A stretch of 64,000 nt of DNA from Solanum dulcamara (Eukaryota > Streptophyta > Magnoliopsida > Solanales > Solanaceae): positions 72,978,757 through 73,042,756 of the forward strand of contig NC_077238.1 of the NCBI RefSeq assembly GCF_947179165.1, in the 5' to 3' direction. The notes below the pieces were generated by a model. That model worked only from the letters and a program-made list of their open reading frames with translations. It was not told where the DNA came from and searched no databases. Position numbers and translations under genes: made by a program. Below, piece by piece: positions 24,566-36,900 of this stretch (its first letter is position 1; every line of letters starts with the position of its first letter).

Positions 24566-26358
24566 CATTATTTGTATTAGGCGAGATTTGATATTTCAAA
24601 CTCCTCGTACTCACAGAACAGAGTTGTTAGGTCTTGTTATACTTGTGGAGTGCTTGGCCATTGACCTAGAGATTATCCCTAGCATGGGACCTATGCCCTA
24701 TTTTCTTAGCCAGGTCAGTATCAGGGTTTTATGCCACCTCAATTTAGAGGTAGAGCTCAGAGGGTTGTTTGTGATGCTTTAATTATTCGGGACGAGGTCG
24801 GTCATAATCCATTCCATGCTTCCACGAGTCATTCTAAGGTTGAGGATCCAGGTATCAGTGATATTCACTTGATTTCCTTATTTTTCTTTATATTGTTCAT
24901 TTGGAGTGGGTTTGGGGTTTTTACACTCGTACGTGTCTATTTGTCTTGATAGTTGCCTTCTAACTATTTTGGGTGCTCTATCTCTATCTTTTAGCTCTGT
25001 ACTTTATTTCTTTTAGCAGTGGATTATTTTGGTTTTACAGTTATGCTGCAGTAGCTGTAGAGTTATACATTGTGGATGTTGAGCTTAGTTAATTACTTTG
25101 GTGACCGACCAACAAGCGAGAGAATTCATATTGATGATCCGTAGTTTATTAGAATTGCCTTATTGTACTATTATGATTATTAGACTTTTAGGTGATTAGT
25201 CAATCTATTCTGAAAATCTGAGTCACAGGATTGTTGTACGTTACAACTAGGACTACCATCAATTTCGGTGATTCCAAGTCATGTCTTGGTTCTACCGATA
25301 AGCTACAGTGGGTGACTCGATAGTTCAAAGAGTCAGATTATTGAATTGAGTCTTCTATTGTGGCGTGTTTTGACTAACTCAGACCCTTGCTTCCATGGGG
25401 GAATGGAATTCTCAAATGAATCTCCTCATGATGGAGTCAAAGTAATTCGTGGAGTGTGGAATTTTGAATTGGTTCAGGATGAAAGGCTTGATTTCAGCAT
25501 ATTCATTACATTGCGGGTTTTTGAGTGAGGGTAGATGCCCTTGGACCATTACCGATCGGTTGTCCATGTTTGCACGTCGGCTATCGGCTTGGTATCCTTG
25601 GACTAGGATGGTTGGCTCAGACTTGAGGTGGTAGAGTGGTTTGTGGACACCTAGTGTCGGTGTTCTGAAAGTTCCTATAATAGGAGTAAGTCGGAGGAGC
25701 TGGACTCAGCATAGCCTTGCCCTTCGTGAGGTTAATTGGTCTTTTAGAGTGGAGTGTTCAGTTTTAGAAGGTGAGTTTTAGTTGGGGTTTTGGATTTGAA
25801 AGTTGAGATTGGAATTTTAGGCTTTCCCCCGGAGTTTCCTTGTTTTTGTTGTTGTCATCCCTTGAGGTCTAGGTGAGTTATGTGACTTCCCTGAGGTTAT
25901 GTGGTGTGGTTTGGTAAGCAAGTTTCAAATGATATTGGTAGTACTCAGGATAGTTAAGGATTGGCAGGATGCCCTTGGTGGCTTGGAGAAAGGGCTATGG
26001 AAGTATATGACGAGCATTTGGAATTTTGAGTAAGTTGTATCTTCCATGGCCCTATATTGCTCATATCGGTGGTTTCGATTTAGTTTGGTAGACTTTACTT
26101 AAAACTCGGTGTTTTGCTCAAGTTTGGGCTAAGCGAGTGAGAGTTGGAGCCCATAAAGAGATTTGGAGAGTTTTAGGAGTTTGAATGGAATTTGAGGATT
26201 TTCCTCTTAACCCGAGTTCTATGATGGCGTTGTTTGATCCAAAAGGATGTCTAATGATCTGGTGGAACATGTGGTTCCGGTACCATCGTTATTTCGTGCC
26301 TCCAGACTATGACAGTACTTTTATTTTTGCGAACAAAAGTTTTTTTAGTAGTGGATGT
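24566..26358 (+). pseudogene. G2 internal remnant with gag zinc knuckle
   Basis: A CCHC-type knuckle reads CYTCGVLGH, then a stop, then PRDYP at 24635-24679, where the last cysteine of the motif is tyrosine. A little downstream is YQGFMPPQFRGRAQ-like sequence of the gag/protease linker. From about 24850 to 26358 I recognise no reverse transcriptase, RNase H or integrase motif, even allowing for stops. The last bases, GTAGTGGATGT before the 3' LTR, match the same place in the element ending at 36921. This is a decayed and deleted gypsy interior; the origin of its second half is unclear. Confidence 0.55.
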
Positions 26359-29300
26359 TGTAATGATCCTCTAGATCATTTTCTTTATTCTCTAATCTTT
26401 CAACACTTAGAGATTTTCTACAGCGACCACAAGTCATTTATGACTTGCTGGCACTAACAGTTCGATTGTCTAGTCGCTAGTTTGAGTTTTAAGCCCATTT
26501 TTATGTTTTAGAGCTTTTATAACTTGAAAAGTTGACTTCGATCATAACTTCTGCTAAATGACCTTTGAACGATTTTTTGACGGATCCATCATCTTTGAAA
26601 TATCTAAATTAGGCTATTAGCATGGTCGGCATGAGTATCGAAGCAATTGATACAAGTTTGGGACCATTTGATACTTTTGCCTTCGAAATTTTGCCTATGG
26701 TTGACTTTGGTCAACATTCTTGAAAAACGTACTCAAACTGAAATTCTTCAGCACAATTAGCTCCAAAATGTCGAGTTTGGTCTAGAACAATCCTTCATTT
26801 TCTTCATGAGGCTTATTGTTGAACTAGGCTCAAATTGACACTTACGTGTGGGATCCATTTTCATTTGTAATGACCTCCTATGGAAATTTTGACTATGTCG
26901 TAGAGTCTTAAACATCATGGGGTAGCATATCTCATTTGCGTCCACAGGATTTTGAATGAATTAGGAGCACTCTGTACGATATTTGGCACTTGCCAAAACA
27001 GCTGATGCAACACCTTGCTGGTGGAGGGGAATTTTACCCTTCGTGTTCATGGGCATAGGGTTGTGTTTGCGGGGTTCAAGGGAGTAATCCTCTGCGTTCG
27101 CGGGCTAGGGGCCCCATTCTCGGAGCTTTGTATCATTTTCCTCCACATTCGTAGACCTATGGTTGCATTCGCAATGGTCAATTTTGTTGATCTCCGCATT
27201 CGCAGGCCACTTGGGCTGCATTTGCGAAGGCCAATGGTGGCTTGTCACTTTGATAAAAAAGACCTCACTTTTTCAGCTTTGTACAAAAATTCATAGGGCT
27301 TTATATCACTCATTCCTAGCTTAAATTAGGTGACTTAAGAGTCTAACTTCAAGAGAGTTTTGTGAGGAATCCATTGGCCAATGCCTAATTTCGTGTGAGG
27401 TAAAATCATGAATTTATCAGTTGTTATCATTTTCGAGCAAGATTTCCTATGAAATTTGGAGTTTAATTTTTTGATTGTTTTAACTTCGTTTTTATCAATT
27501 CTTGGGGCTAAGTTGTGGGGTTTTTGCATGGAACGTCATTGTGTGATTAGTTTCATCTGTTGAAGCAATTTGAGGTAAATTCTGTCCCTGCGGGACTGTC
27601 TTCTTTCTTGAATTCTCAATTTATGGTGAAAATTAGGCATGGGTTGTTTTCCTTAGTCTTGAGCATTGAAATGTGTTGTGAATTGGAACACAAGTTGATT
27701 AAGCTCAAACATACCTTTTCAAATAGTCGAATTCAGGATTCTCGATGCGGGTCCCATAATCTCATTTTAGACCCAATTTTGGTCTAACTCTAAAAATTAT
27801 GTTCTTGGTGTCAAAACATCTATATTGACAAGCTGGTTACTATTTTGTTAGTGTGGTGGAAATTGGAGGTGTTTTGTAGGTGGGGAACTTCAAATAGAAG
27901 GATTCAGAGCATGCGTGTTCAACTACAAGGTAGGATACAGTCTCCCCTTTTTGACTGAACGCTATTAGATATTGTGTAGTATTTTTTACATATGACTTAG
28001 GTGAGTATTTTCTGAGATTAGTATTCTTTTCATCTAATTCTATTTTCTTGTTCCCGAGTAAGCTTTAGGTTAGAATAGTCCCTTAGATTAGATTGTGGGC
28101 CTTAGTTATGGCTTGGACTTAGCATTATTATCCCATTTAGGAGTTATATTGGTGACCTTAGACTAGGTTTGAGCCTTAGGTGCTTTATCAGATATTATTG
28201 CCCTCTAAGCTAGGCATAGCTTTCTGTAGGGCTTATTATGGATATAATACCCTTTATGCTGGTGCCTGAGACCTTTGGGGCTCATCGTAGTTATAGGTTT
28301 GTCTTAGCTATGCTTATTGGGAGCTAAGGTGGCATATTTTGGGGTAAGACGTCAATCCTAGAGATATTTCTCCCCCTAACTGATTTTGAGCCATGTCTCG
28401 ATTGATTTGCTTTTGTTTAGCGATAGGCTTAGAATGCCTCTTTATCTATTACTTGTTGATTGGGATCGAGGGCATGCTCTCGGAGTGATTGGATCCCGGG
28501 TTAGTCCCTTTTTGCCCTAATAGTGTAGTTTAGCTTGATGTTACTTCTTTTATTGTGTGTTTTTTATTTAGATGCTGGTGATGGCATGCTTGCATTGATT
28601 TAGCATATTCACTCATTTTGTGGTATGATCCTGGTATTTCATTGATTTTTAACTAGTGTTTTTGGGAAGGATTTCTCACACTTTTACCATTTTTAAACTG
28701 GTTTTAGAGGGAGACGTACCACTTGGATATTGGATACTAGTTTTGAGATCTACGAGGCATCAATGATGTACTCCTTTTATACTGATAGTTTCAGAGGCAT
28801 CTAGGGTGCGCTCAATTTTTATTATATCCTGCGCGGCGTTGCCCTATTATATGATTGGCTGTATCTAGGATGCCTTAGCCTATACTTCATTATCTGGCAC
28901 GACGTCGCCCTTTCTATATCGACTTGGTTGTTCACTCTCTAGTACCACTACGGGGATTCTATATACCTATATAAGACCTAGTTTGGGCCCAGGGATTGTA
29001 TAGAGACTTCCCGCATCCCCTCTGGGCCCCTCTGGCTAGTATACTTTTAAACTAGATGAGGGAGCCACATGGGTCCCACTTGGCAGGAAGGGGATCTGGA
29101 TGGGTCTATATACTCATTGTTGCTGATCTTTGAGAGCCATCGATGATGTCAGCGGATTTTACTACAAACTTGCATTCATTAGCATTGCCTATCACTAGTA
29201 TACTTGTATAGTGTGGTCCCCCTGTTTTATGGGGGTCGAGGTATGTTTGTCATTGTTTGCACCTTCTGGGGGTATGGGCGTCTGGTTGGTTATTGTCTGA

Positions 29301-30147
29301 TTATGCTTATTTTTATCTTTTTTTGTACCTCTTGTTGGTACCTTTGGTTGTTTCGGTAGTTGGTCTACGTGGTATTTGAGTTGGATGATGGTTAGTCCTT
29401 CCTGCTAGGCTCAGTCAGAATAGTTCCTAGGTAATTATGTGGTTAGAGTTTTCAGCTAGCACTGTATGTTTATTAGTAGACTCGTATGATGTATTCTTCC
29501 TGTTAACAGGTTGTTGGATTGAAGTTCAGGCGCGTTCTATGACTCTGTTCCTTTATCTACGTCTCTAGTCTCTTTGTCTTATTTCTTGTCATTATTATTA
29601 TAATTCCTGATTAGTTACTTCTGTAGTATTTACCTGATTATATGTTAATTATACTTGCTTTATCTATGGATCTTACTCGGCCTACACCTACTAAGTACCA
29701 TTCATTTGCTACTAATTCTACACATCTACCCCTGTAGATCATAGTACAGGTTATTGTGGTTTATTTGGATTGGTACGGAAAAGCTTCTAATTAGAGATTT
29801 GGTGAGCTCCTAGCGTTCAGAGTTGACGAATTCCATCCATGCTGAATTACGACTAGTCTTTACTTGCTTTCGAAAATTGTCTGTACTCATATTATATTCA
29901 TAGAAGCCTTGTACTTATATTTTGATTTAGATGCTCGATTACTGAATGATGCCATGTCTTGGGGTGGTTTCTTGTGTTTGTTTAAGTCATTCTCTTCCTT
30001 ATCATTATTTCTTACTTTCCACTTTATTTATTTATCTTCTACTTGATAGTCCATAGCCTCTGGTTTTGGGCTAAAGGTTAATGGTTTGGCTTACCAGCTG
30101 GTGGTGTCAGCAGGTGCCATCACTGCTTGAAAAATTGGGTCGTGACA
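26359..30147 (+). repeat. 3' LTR of G2 (subfamily A, copy c)
   Basis: It begins TGTAATGATCCTCTAG and ends TTGGGTCGTGACA, 3.8 kb long. Landmarks match copy a in order: TTCGCGGG cassette at 27000-27245, CAAGGTAGG donor-like motif near 27927, GAGGCATC repeats near 28757-28810, and a final segment with GCTTACCAGCTGGTGG. It is the most complete subfamily A copy here. Confidence 0.8.
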
Positions 30148-30707
30148 AAGGTGAAGCTCGTGTGAGGGTGAGAGGACATGCCCGATGAGAAGAACTGACT
30201 AAAGACCATGTCATAGGTGTCTTCCTAAGCTAGACATGGATTCTAGAAGGGATTAGATCCTTTTAGAGTATGCTACTGGACTTTTTCTATGGGACACCTT
30301 GCCGAGGGGTTTAGGTGTACTTGAGTATTTTTCTCTGAGTTGGGTATGACAGGCATACCATATGGTTCTCAAACTAGAGCGAGGGCTTAGATTGCTAGAT
30401 CATCATCAAGTCCCAGTTGTTCATAGTACAGTGGGACAACCACCAGTAGGTCATAGAGATAATAGCGATCCTTTATCGGGGGATGGAGCCCAGAGTGCAC
30501 CTTTGCTAGTATTATCTGATAAGGATAAGCGTCGTTATGTAAAGGTTAGAAATATGGATCTACCTCGGTTTCAGGGTGGAATAGGTGAGGAAGCACATAA
30601 TTTCTTGTCTAAGTGTTGAGAGTTACTTGAGATGGTTGGCTTGGTTGATTAACATGGGGTCTCTACACTACAATTCAACTACATGGTCCAGCTAGAGAGT
30701 GGTGACA
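30147..30707 (+). pseudogene. G1 gag continuation, truncated
   Basis: Gag resumes after the G2 insertion and has several stops. A clean stretch from 30362 includes KVRNMDLPRFQGG and the alpha-helical capsid-like region; just before the break it reads QLHGPAREW followed by TGA, where the gypsy gag family has a second tryptophan (TGG). The gag is then cut by the start of the next LTR at 30708, and no later part of G1 is found. This is ordinary gag of the plant chromovirus type, non-functional by stops and truncation. Confidence 0.62.
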
Positions 30708-32250
30708 TGTAATGATCCTAAAGGTCATTTTTGGAATTTTTCATAAAATGATCATTTTACCCCTCCCTATAGTTGCCCTGAGTCGTTTCTGATTAGTATT
30801 GAGTATTGGTTTTGGGAATCTATGAAAAAATTGGGTTTTGGAAATTTTGAGTTTTCATAAGCTTTAAGAGTTCAAAAGTGGTATTTGGGCCACCAAAGCA
30901 ATGAGTCTCAGAACAGAATTCTATTGATTTCAGAAGCTCCGAAATAGTTAAATTGGTTTACGAGAGTTTACGGATTCGGAATTAGAGTTGTAAGGAAGAT
31001 TTAAGGTCTTGAGTTGGAAATTTGATGAATTTTAAGCCAAGGTTTGACATTGTTCAGCTTTTGGAGTTTTTGATGCTCAGAATATAATCCGAAGACTCCT
31101 TAGGATTTGGGGGATGGATTTTTCTCTAGGAGAAGCATTAATTGAATTTGTAGAGTTCCCGAGCTTGTTTTGGTATTTTGGGTGCCTAAGTTAGTTTCGT
31201 TGTGACTTTTTGAGTTTTGGGTCAAGGAGACTTTGAATTTGAATTCGAATTCTGATGGGTCCATTAAGTTTAAAACATTGAAATTAGTATGGAGGTATAT
31301 AAATTTTATGTGCTCGAGAATCCGAACAAATCTCGAGGGTCGATTCTAGGACGTGAATTTCTTGTGTTGTTGTGTTTTGTCTGTTGTCTGGGTGCCTGTG
31401 TATTAACCCTTTGCGTTCATGGAGATGGTGACCGCATTTTCGAGGGGTAGAGCGGGTAGTCTCCATGTTCATGGGCCACTCTTGGTCGCGTTCATGGAGT
31501 GTAGGTCTTCCTTCTTCACGTTTGCAGAGTAGAGAACACGTTCGTGAAGGGTAACTAGTTTTCCTCCACATTCGCATAGTAATGGGCCACATTCATAGAG
31601 GGTAATAAACCCCTGAACTGTCTTTAAACCCCATATCGTGATTTAGACCCCATTTCACCATTTTGGGAGCTTGGGAAGCTTTTGAGAGACAAACGTTTGA
31701 TGATTTTTTGGTGGAAATCATCAGCATGAGTTTCTTTATCACGAATTCATCTTTGAACATTGATAGTTTCTGAATTTCTTAGCTCTAATTGAGGATTTTA
31801 AATTGAGGAAGCTTGGGGTTTTCAACAACCAAATATTTTAGTGTTTTGATGATTTTGAAGTGGTTTTAGGTCCAAATTCATTTCTGCTTTCACTAATAGA
31901 ATCCAAAAACATCAAGGATCATTTTCATGTAAAAATTTCTGGATTTTCTATTCATTTCAAAAGTGGGTATTTTAGGTTGTTCGGGTCAGGTTGGACTGGT
32001 TATCAAAAATGTTGAATTGGGTATAGTTACACTCATTTTCTCATTGTAATTGCATATTTGAACAGATTATATTGATTCAGAACATTGGCATAAGGTTGAA
32101 GCTTAGATTCCGGAGTTATTCGGGATTAAAATTGAGGTAAGTGAATTTCTAATCCTTAGTTCGGGATTGAAATGAAGGCAAGTAAATTTCTAAACCTTTA
32201 TGTAAGCTTGTATGATCATGTATTCGTTTCTGAGAAATTGGGTCGTGTCA
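30708..32250 (+). repeat. 5' LTR of G3 (subfamily B)
   Basis: It begins TGTAATGATCCTAAAGG and ends TTGGGTCGTGTCA. Its first 150 bases match the G1 5' LTR rather than the subfamily A copies. It holds a TTCATGGAG/TTCGTGAAGG cassette (31400-31610) and TGAGGTAAGTGAATTTC at 32133, partly repeated at 32173. At 1.5 kb it is shorter than the other B copy. Confidence 0.75.
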
Positions 32251-32253
32251 AGT

Positions 32254-32265
32254 TGGTATTAAGCC
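32254..32265 (+). other. Primer-binding site of G3
   Basis: TGGTATTAAGCC lies three bases after the LTR end. It resembles the initiator methionine tRNA complement TGGTATCAGAGCC with a C-to-T change and lost bases. Confidence 0.6.
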
Positions 32266-32456
32266 CAGGTTCACCGGGCTCACTAATACAAAGCTAATGT
32301 CTAGTAGAGTCTTGAGAAATAGTACGGAGATTTCCGTGACTTATCTTCGAGAGGCTATAGGATGTCTTTAGGAACTTGTCCCTTTTGTATCGCTGTCATA
32401 CAGAGTATGTCTTATCATTTTTTGGAAATCTCACTTGCTCCACTCTTTATAAAGAT

Positions 32457-33410
32457 GGCTCGCACACGTGATAGCCCAAATTAGGGGTAGAGGCCGACCC
32501 CGAGGTCGTACCAAGACTAAAGCTCCAGCCCGAGGTAAAGAGAAGACTCTTAAACTAGAGGTGGATCCATAAGTAGCTCTAGTACACTAACAGACGATGG
32601 AGCCGGGACTAGCCCATCCATCTCCCATGCTAGTTACAACTCTTGACCTCTAGGCTATGCTTTTTCAGATACTATCGGCTATTGGGGATACACAGTAGGA
32701 ATCATTTCCAGCTGTTCGAGTACCATAGGACCAACATGCACCAAAGGTACTATTTGTTCAAAAGCCACCAACACCTATCGCTCTGCCTGATGATCTGGAG
32801 GGCGTTATGCCACTTCGGTAGCAGAAGATGCTAGGGGTGCTCTTAGACTATCATTGCTGAGGTTTTATGGGGCTGTGGGTGAGGATGCCTACGAGTTTCT
32901 ACTTACTTGCCGAGAACGGCTACAGACTTTGCATCTAATAGAGTTAAGAAGAGCCAACTTCACTGTTTATAAGCTAAATGGTCCTGCCCGACAGTAGTGG
33001 AATTCATATTTGTAGACTAGGCTAGTTGGGTCTCCACCAGTGTCATAGGCTGAGTTTTCAGAAGCATTTTAGCCTGGTTTATTCCCAAGACCATTAGAGA
33101 TCAGCTCTGAGATCAGTTAGGTCAGTCCAGCCGTCCTTTCCAGGCCTCCCCTCACACTTCAGAGGGTTACTAGCACTTTTAGGGGGCTTTAGTTTTGATT
33201 TGAGTCACAATCGAGGTGGCACACACACGGGTTCTTTCGGCCGAGGTGGTCGACCTCCAGCTTGGAGCCGACAATCACAGGGGTGCAATAAATGTAGGGA
33301 GCTAGATCATTGGTTCCGTGAGTGCCCTTACTGTAAGCCAGCCTTACCAGCTCCACAAGCTGCTAGACCTGCACCAGTAGCAGCACCTCCAGTTACAGGA
33401 AGAGGCTAGG
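32457..33410 (+). pseudogene. G3 gag
   Basis: It opens MARTRDSPN at 32457 and is then broken by stops and frame changes. Family landmarks remain: RERLQTLHLIEL and KLNGPARQ near 32920-33000, with a stop where a tryptophan codon is expected, and a CCHC zinc knuckle CNKCRELDHWFREC near 33288-33330 followed by an alanine-proline-rich tail. Gag would assemble into the particle and bind RNA through the knuckle. It sits between the primer-binding site and the protease, as in all plant gypsy elements. The zinc ligands are intact, but the protein as a whole cannot be made. Confidence 0.7.
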
Positions 33411-33425
33411 GCTAGGACAGCAAGG

Positions 33426-34140
33426 GTGGTCATCAAGGTGCACAGGGAGGTTCCCGAGGAAGCGAGGCAGAAGGCAGGGTTGATGAGTAGAGTAGAGGAT
33501 CCAGCCCACTTTTATGCAACTCCATCTAGAGCAGAGGCTGAGGCCTTGGACAATGTGATCATAGGTACAATTTTATTATGTCATTATCCTGCGTCCACTT
33601 TATCTGATCTAGGCTCCACCTATTCCTATATATTTATATATTGTTCCCCTCAACTGAGTATGAGTCTGGAGACTTTAGTTGAGTCATTGCGTGTTCTAAC
33701 CCTGGTAGATGATTCTGTAGTAATGGATCAGGTCTTTAGATCTTCTATGGTGTCTATTCCGAGGTGAGACACTGGGGTCGATCTCATTTTATTTGATATA
33801 GTGGATTTTGATTTGTTTTTGGGCATGGACTAGTTATCTATTCACCGTGTGGTCTAAGATTTTTATGCCAAGACTGTTACATTAGTCATGCCTAGTATCC
33901 CATTGATGGTATGGAAGGGTTTTGTAGTTGCACGCCAGTTGGGATGATTTCTTTTGTTCAGGCTCAAAGATCAGTGGCTAGCGGTTTTTTGGTATACTTA
34001 GCTTGTGTTAGAGATATGAGTAGGTAGGGCCCTACGGTTGACTCAGTACCTATGGTCTGATAGTTTGTAGATTTGTTTCCTGCTAATCTGCCTAGCCTTA
34101 CTCCTAATCGCGATATTCACTTTGTCATTGATGTAGAGCT
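33426..34140 (+). pseudogene. G3 protease region
   Basis: A frame from 33426 to 33767 contains LSDLGSTYSYI, the aspartic protease active-site region. The family reads D-S/T/P-G; here the residue after aspartate is leucine. Further on, LFLGMD-like and QLSIHRVV-like remnants occur with stops between them. The protease would cut the Gag-Pol polyprotein. The changed active site and the stops make it inactive. Confidence 0.6.
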
Positions 34141-35450
34141 GGGTACTCATCCTCTTTCCATCCCATCGTAATGTATGGCCCCTGCAAAGCTAAAGGAGCT
34201 CAGTGTTCAGCTTCAAGATCTCTTGGATAAGGGATTCATTCTGCCTAGTGTATCACCTTGGGGTGCCCCAATCTTGTTCATTAAGAAGAAGGATTGTACT
34301 GTGCTAAAATGTATTGATTACAGGCATTTGAACAAAGTTACAGTGAAGAACAGTTACCCCATGCCTAGAATTGATGATCTATTTGACCAGCTTTAGGGTG
34401 TCATGGTATTTTCTAAGATTGATTTGAGATTCAGCTACCACCAGTTGAGGATTAGGATAGTGGACATTCCTAAGACCGCATTTAGGACTCGTTATGACCA
34501 CTGTGATTTCTTAGTGATGTCTTTTGGGTTGACTAATGCCCCTTCGGCCTTCATGGATTTGATCACTCAAGTATTTAGGCCATACTTGGACTAATTTTTC
34601 CTAGTCTTCATCGATGACATTCTGGTATAGTCGCGGAGTGGGGATGAGCATGAGCAACATTTGATCCTGTCTTTGAGAGATCAGCGGCTATATGCCAAGT
34701 TCTCAAAGTATGAGTTTTATCTTGAGTCCATAGCAATCTTGGGGCACGTGGTATCTAAGATAGCATTAAGGCAGATCCGGCGAACATTGAGCCTATTCGT
34801 GATTTGGCTAGGCCCACCTCTTTGACTGAGATTCGTAGCTTCGACGGATTGGCAGGGCACTATAGGCACTTTATTGAGGGGTTCTCTACTATAGAGCCAC
34901 CTCTGAATCGATTGGCTCACCAAGATGTTTCTTTTTTGTGGTTGGAGGAGTGTGAGAAGAGATTTTTGAGGCTTAAGGAGTCGCTTACCACCGATCCTAT
35001 ATTGACCCTTCTAGTTGATGGCGAGGGATTCCTTATTTATTGTGATGCATCCAACGTTGATTTGGGTTGTGTACTGATATAGCAGGGTCAGGTTATTATT
35101 TATGCGCCACGGTAGCTTAAGCTACATGAGTGCAACTATCCCACTCATGACTTGCAGTTGGCGATGATAGTTTTTGCTCTTAAGATTTTGAGGCACTACC
35201 TTTATGGAGTTCAATACGAGACAGGAACCTTTGGTATATTTTATTCTAAGGGATCTAAATTTGAGGCAGTGCCACTGGATTGAGTTCCTCAAGGACTACA
35301 ACCTCTCTATTCTCTACCATCCAGGCAAGGCGAATATAGTAGTAAATGCCTTGAGTCGGAAGGAGATGAGTATGGATAGTCTATCCTTCCTTTCTACTGT
35401 AGAGCGACTATTATCTTTGGACATGCAGACCTTAGCTAACTAGATGATTC
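34141..35450 (+). pseudogene. G3 reverse transcriptase and RNase H
   Basis: From 34175 the frame gives [17 protein letters not shown], then [49 protein letters not shown] and [16 protein letters not shown]. The catalytic FIDD is at 34606-34617, between two stops. The thumb region and RNase H follow (LIYCDASNVDLGCVL near 35030; [16 protein letters not shown] near 35140), ending in VNALSRK. Family reverse transcriptase copies element RNA into DNA in cytoplasmic particles, and RNase H removes the RNA. At least five stops and one frame change break it. Catalytic aspartates are still readable, so the decay is mostly point mutation. Confidence 0.82.
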
Positions 35451-35659
35451 AACTTGACATCTTTGATTCCCAGTGTGTGTTAGCTTATATGGGAGCTCAT
35501 TCATCTCTATTGGATTGGATTCGCAAACGTTAGTTTGAGAATGAGGACTTAGTTGCACTTCAAGATTGATTTTTGGGAGATGACGCCGCCTAGATACTTT
35601 AGATTCAGATGGGGTATTGTGGTTTAGTGATCATCTCTGTGTTCCAAGTTTTGGAGATT

Positions 35660-36575
35660 TGATTCAGTTTATCCTTAGCGAGCCCCATGATTCCACATAT
35701 TCTATCCATCTGGGCACCTCTAAGATGTATCGTGACTTGAGGTAGTATTATTGGTGCAGTGACATTAGGAGAGATATTACCAATTATGTGTCACATTGTT
35801 AAAGTTGTTAGCAAGTTATAACCGAGCATTTGAGGCTTGGTGACGAACTTCAGATATTACCCATTCCTAAGTGGAAGTGGGTGCGAATCACCATGGATTT
35901 CATTGTGGGGTTGCCTCGCACTTCTTGTGGTCTTGATAGTATTTAGGTCATTGTAGATCGATTGACCAAGGCAGCACACTTCCTTCATGGGCTGCCTATT
36001 TCTTTCATCTCAAACCGGGGCTCACAATTGATATCTAGCTTTTAGAGGAATATTTAGGAATAGTTGGATACCCGTGTCGAACTTAGCATAACTTTCCACT
36101 TATAGACTGATGACCAGTCAGAGTGCACTATTCAAGTTCTTGAAGATATGTTGCGGGCTTGTGTTATGGATTTTAGGGGTTTGTGGGATCAGTTTTTGCC
36201 CTTGGCAAAGTTTGCATATAACAACAGCTACCACTAAATTATTCAAATGGCCCCATTTGAGGCCTTATATAGTAGGCGTTGTCGCTCTTTGATTGATTAG
36301 TTTGAGTCAACAGATCCTAGGCCACGCTATACAGACTTGTTGCAAGAGGCCTTAAAGAATGTGAGGGTGATTCAAGATAGGCATAGGGCATCTCATAGTA
36401 GGCACAAGAGTTATACGGATCGTAGGTGTCGTCCGTTGAGATTTGCTATTGGTGAGAGAGTATTCCTCTATGTATCACCCTTGAAGGGCATGATTAGATT
36501 TGGGAGGCGGGGCAAGCTTACCCAGGTATATTTTCCCTTTGGAGATATTGAGGACCGTTGGCGAGGTTGCATATG
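35660..36575 (+). pseudogene. G3 integrase
   Basis: The zinc-binding region reads YSIHLGTSKMYRDLR and YVSHC, with stops where cysteine-flanking residues are expected. The core begins [18 protein letters not shown]; the second catalytic block reads SNRGSQLIS where the family has SDRGTQFTS, so the aspartate is asparagine. About 20 codons between AAHFL and that block are missing compared with the nested gypsy element at 52980-53220. [15 protein letters not shown] follows, keeping the catalytic glutamate. The linker from 36337 (KNVRVIQDRHRASHSRHKSY, then GERVFLYVSPLKG) is the usual integrase C-terminal part. Inactive. Confidence 0.75.
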
Positions 36576-36599
36576 AGTTAGTTTTACCTCTGACCTTTT

Positions 36600-36900
36600 C
36601 AGCTATTCATTCGGTCTTTCATATTTTAATACTTAGCCGATATGTGCCATACGAGTCCCATGTGCTTTAGTATGATGCAGTTAACTTGGATGATCGTTTG
36701 AGCTATATTGAGGAGTCAGTTGCTATTTTGGCCTGAGATGCCAGGTAGTTATGATTTAGATCCATTCTTATGGTTAAATTCTGTTGGAGGCATCGTCCAG
36801 TCGAGAAGGAAACCTAGGAGACCGAGAAGGAGATGCGGATATAGTTCCGCTACTTATTTGAGCCTTCAGGTACATCTTGACTCTTACTTTCACGGATAAA
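36600..36900 (+). pseudogene. G3 chromodomain tail
   Basis: After integrase come SVFHILILSRYVPYESHVL, LDDRLSYIEE, VAILA and KFCWRHRPVEKET with several stops. This pattern is the C-terminal chromodomain of plant chromoviruses, which directs integration to chromatin with certain histone marks. It ends about 30 bases before the 3' LTR. The tryptophan-arginine-rich WRHRP block supports the call; the stops make it non-functional. Confidence 0.68.

Larger units (their letters stand above)
21641..30146 (+). mobile_element. Deleted gypsy element G2 nested in G1 gag
   Basis: The element is flanked by AAAGG (21636-21640 and 30147-30151). It has subfamily A LTRs at both sides: a shortened 5' copy (21641 to about 24565) and a full 3' copy (26359-30147, one base shared with the duplication). 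The internal part is only about 1.8 kb, with one gag zinc knuckle and no recognisable reverse transcriptase or integrase. The 5' copy lacks roughly its last 850 bases compared with the 3' copy, so a deletion removed the LTR end, primer site and front of gag. The element's first bases read TAGTAATGACC where TGTAATGACC is expected. Confidence 0.78.
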
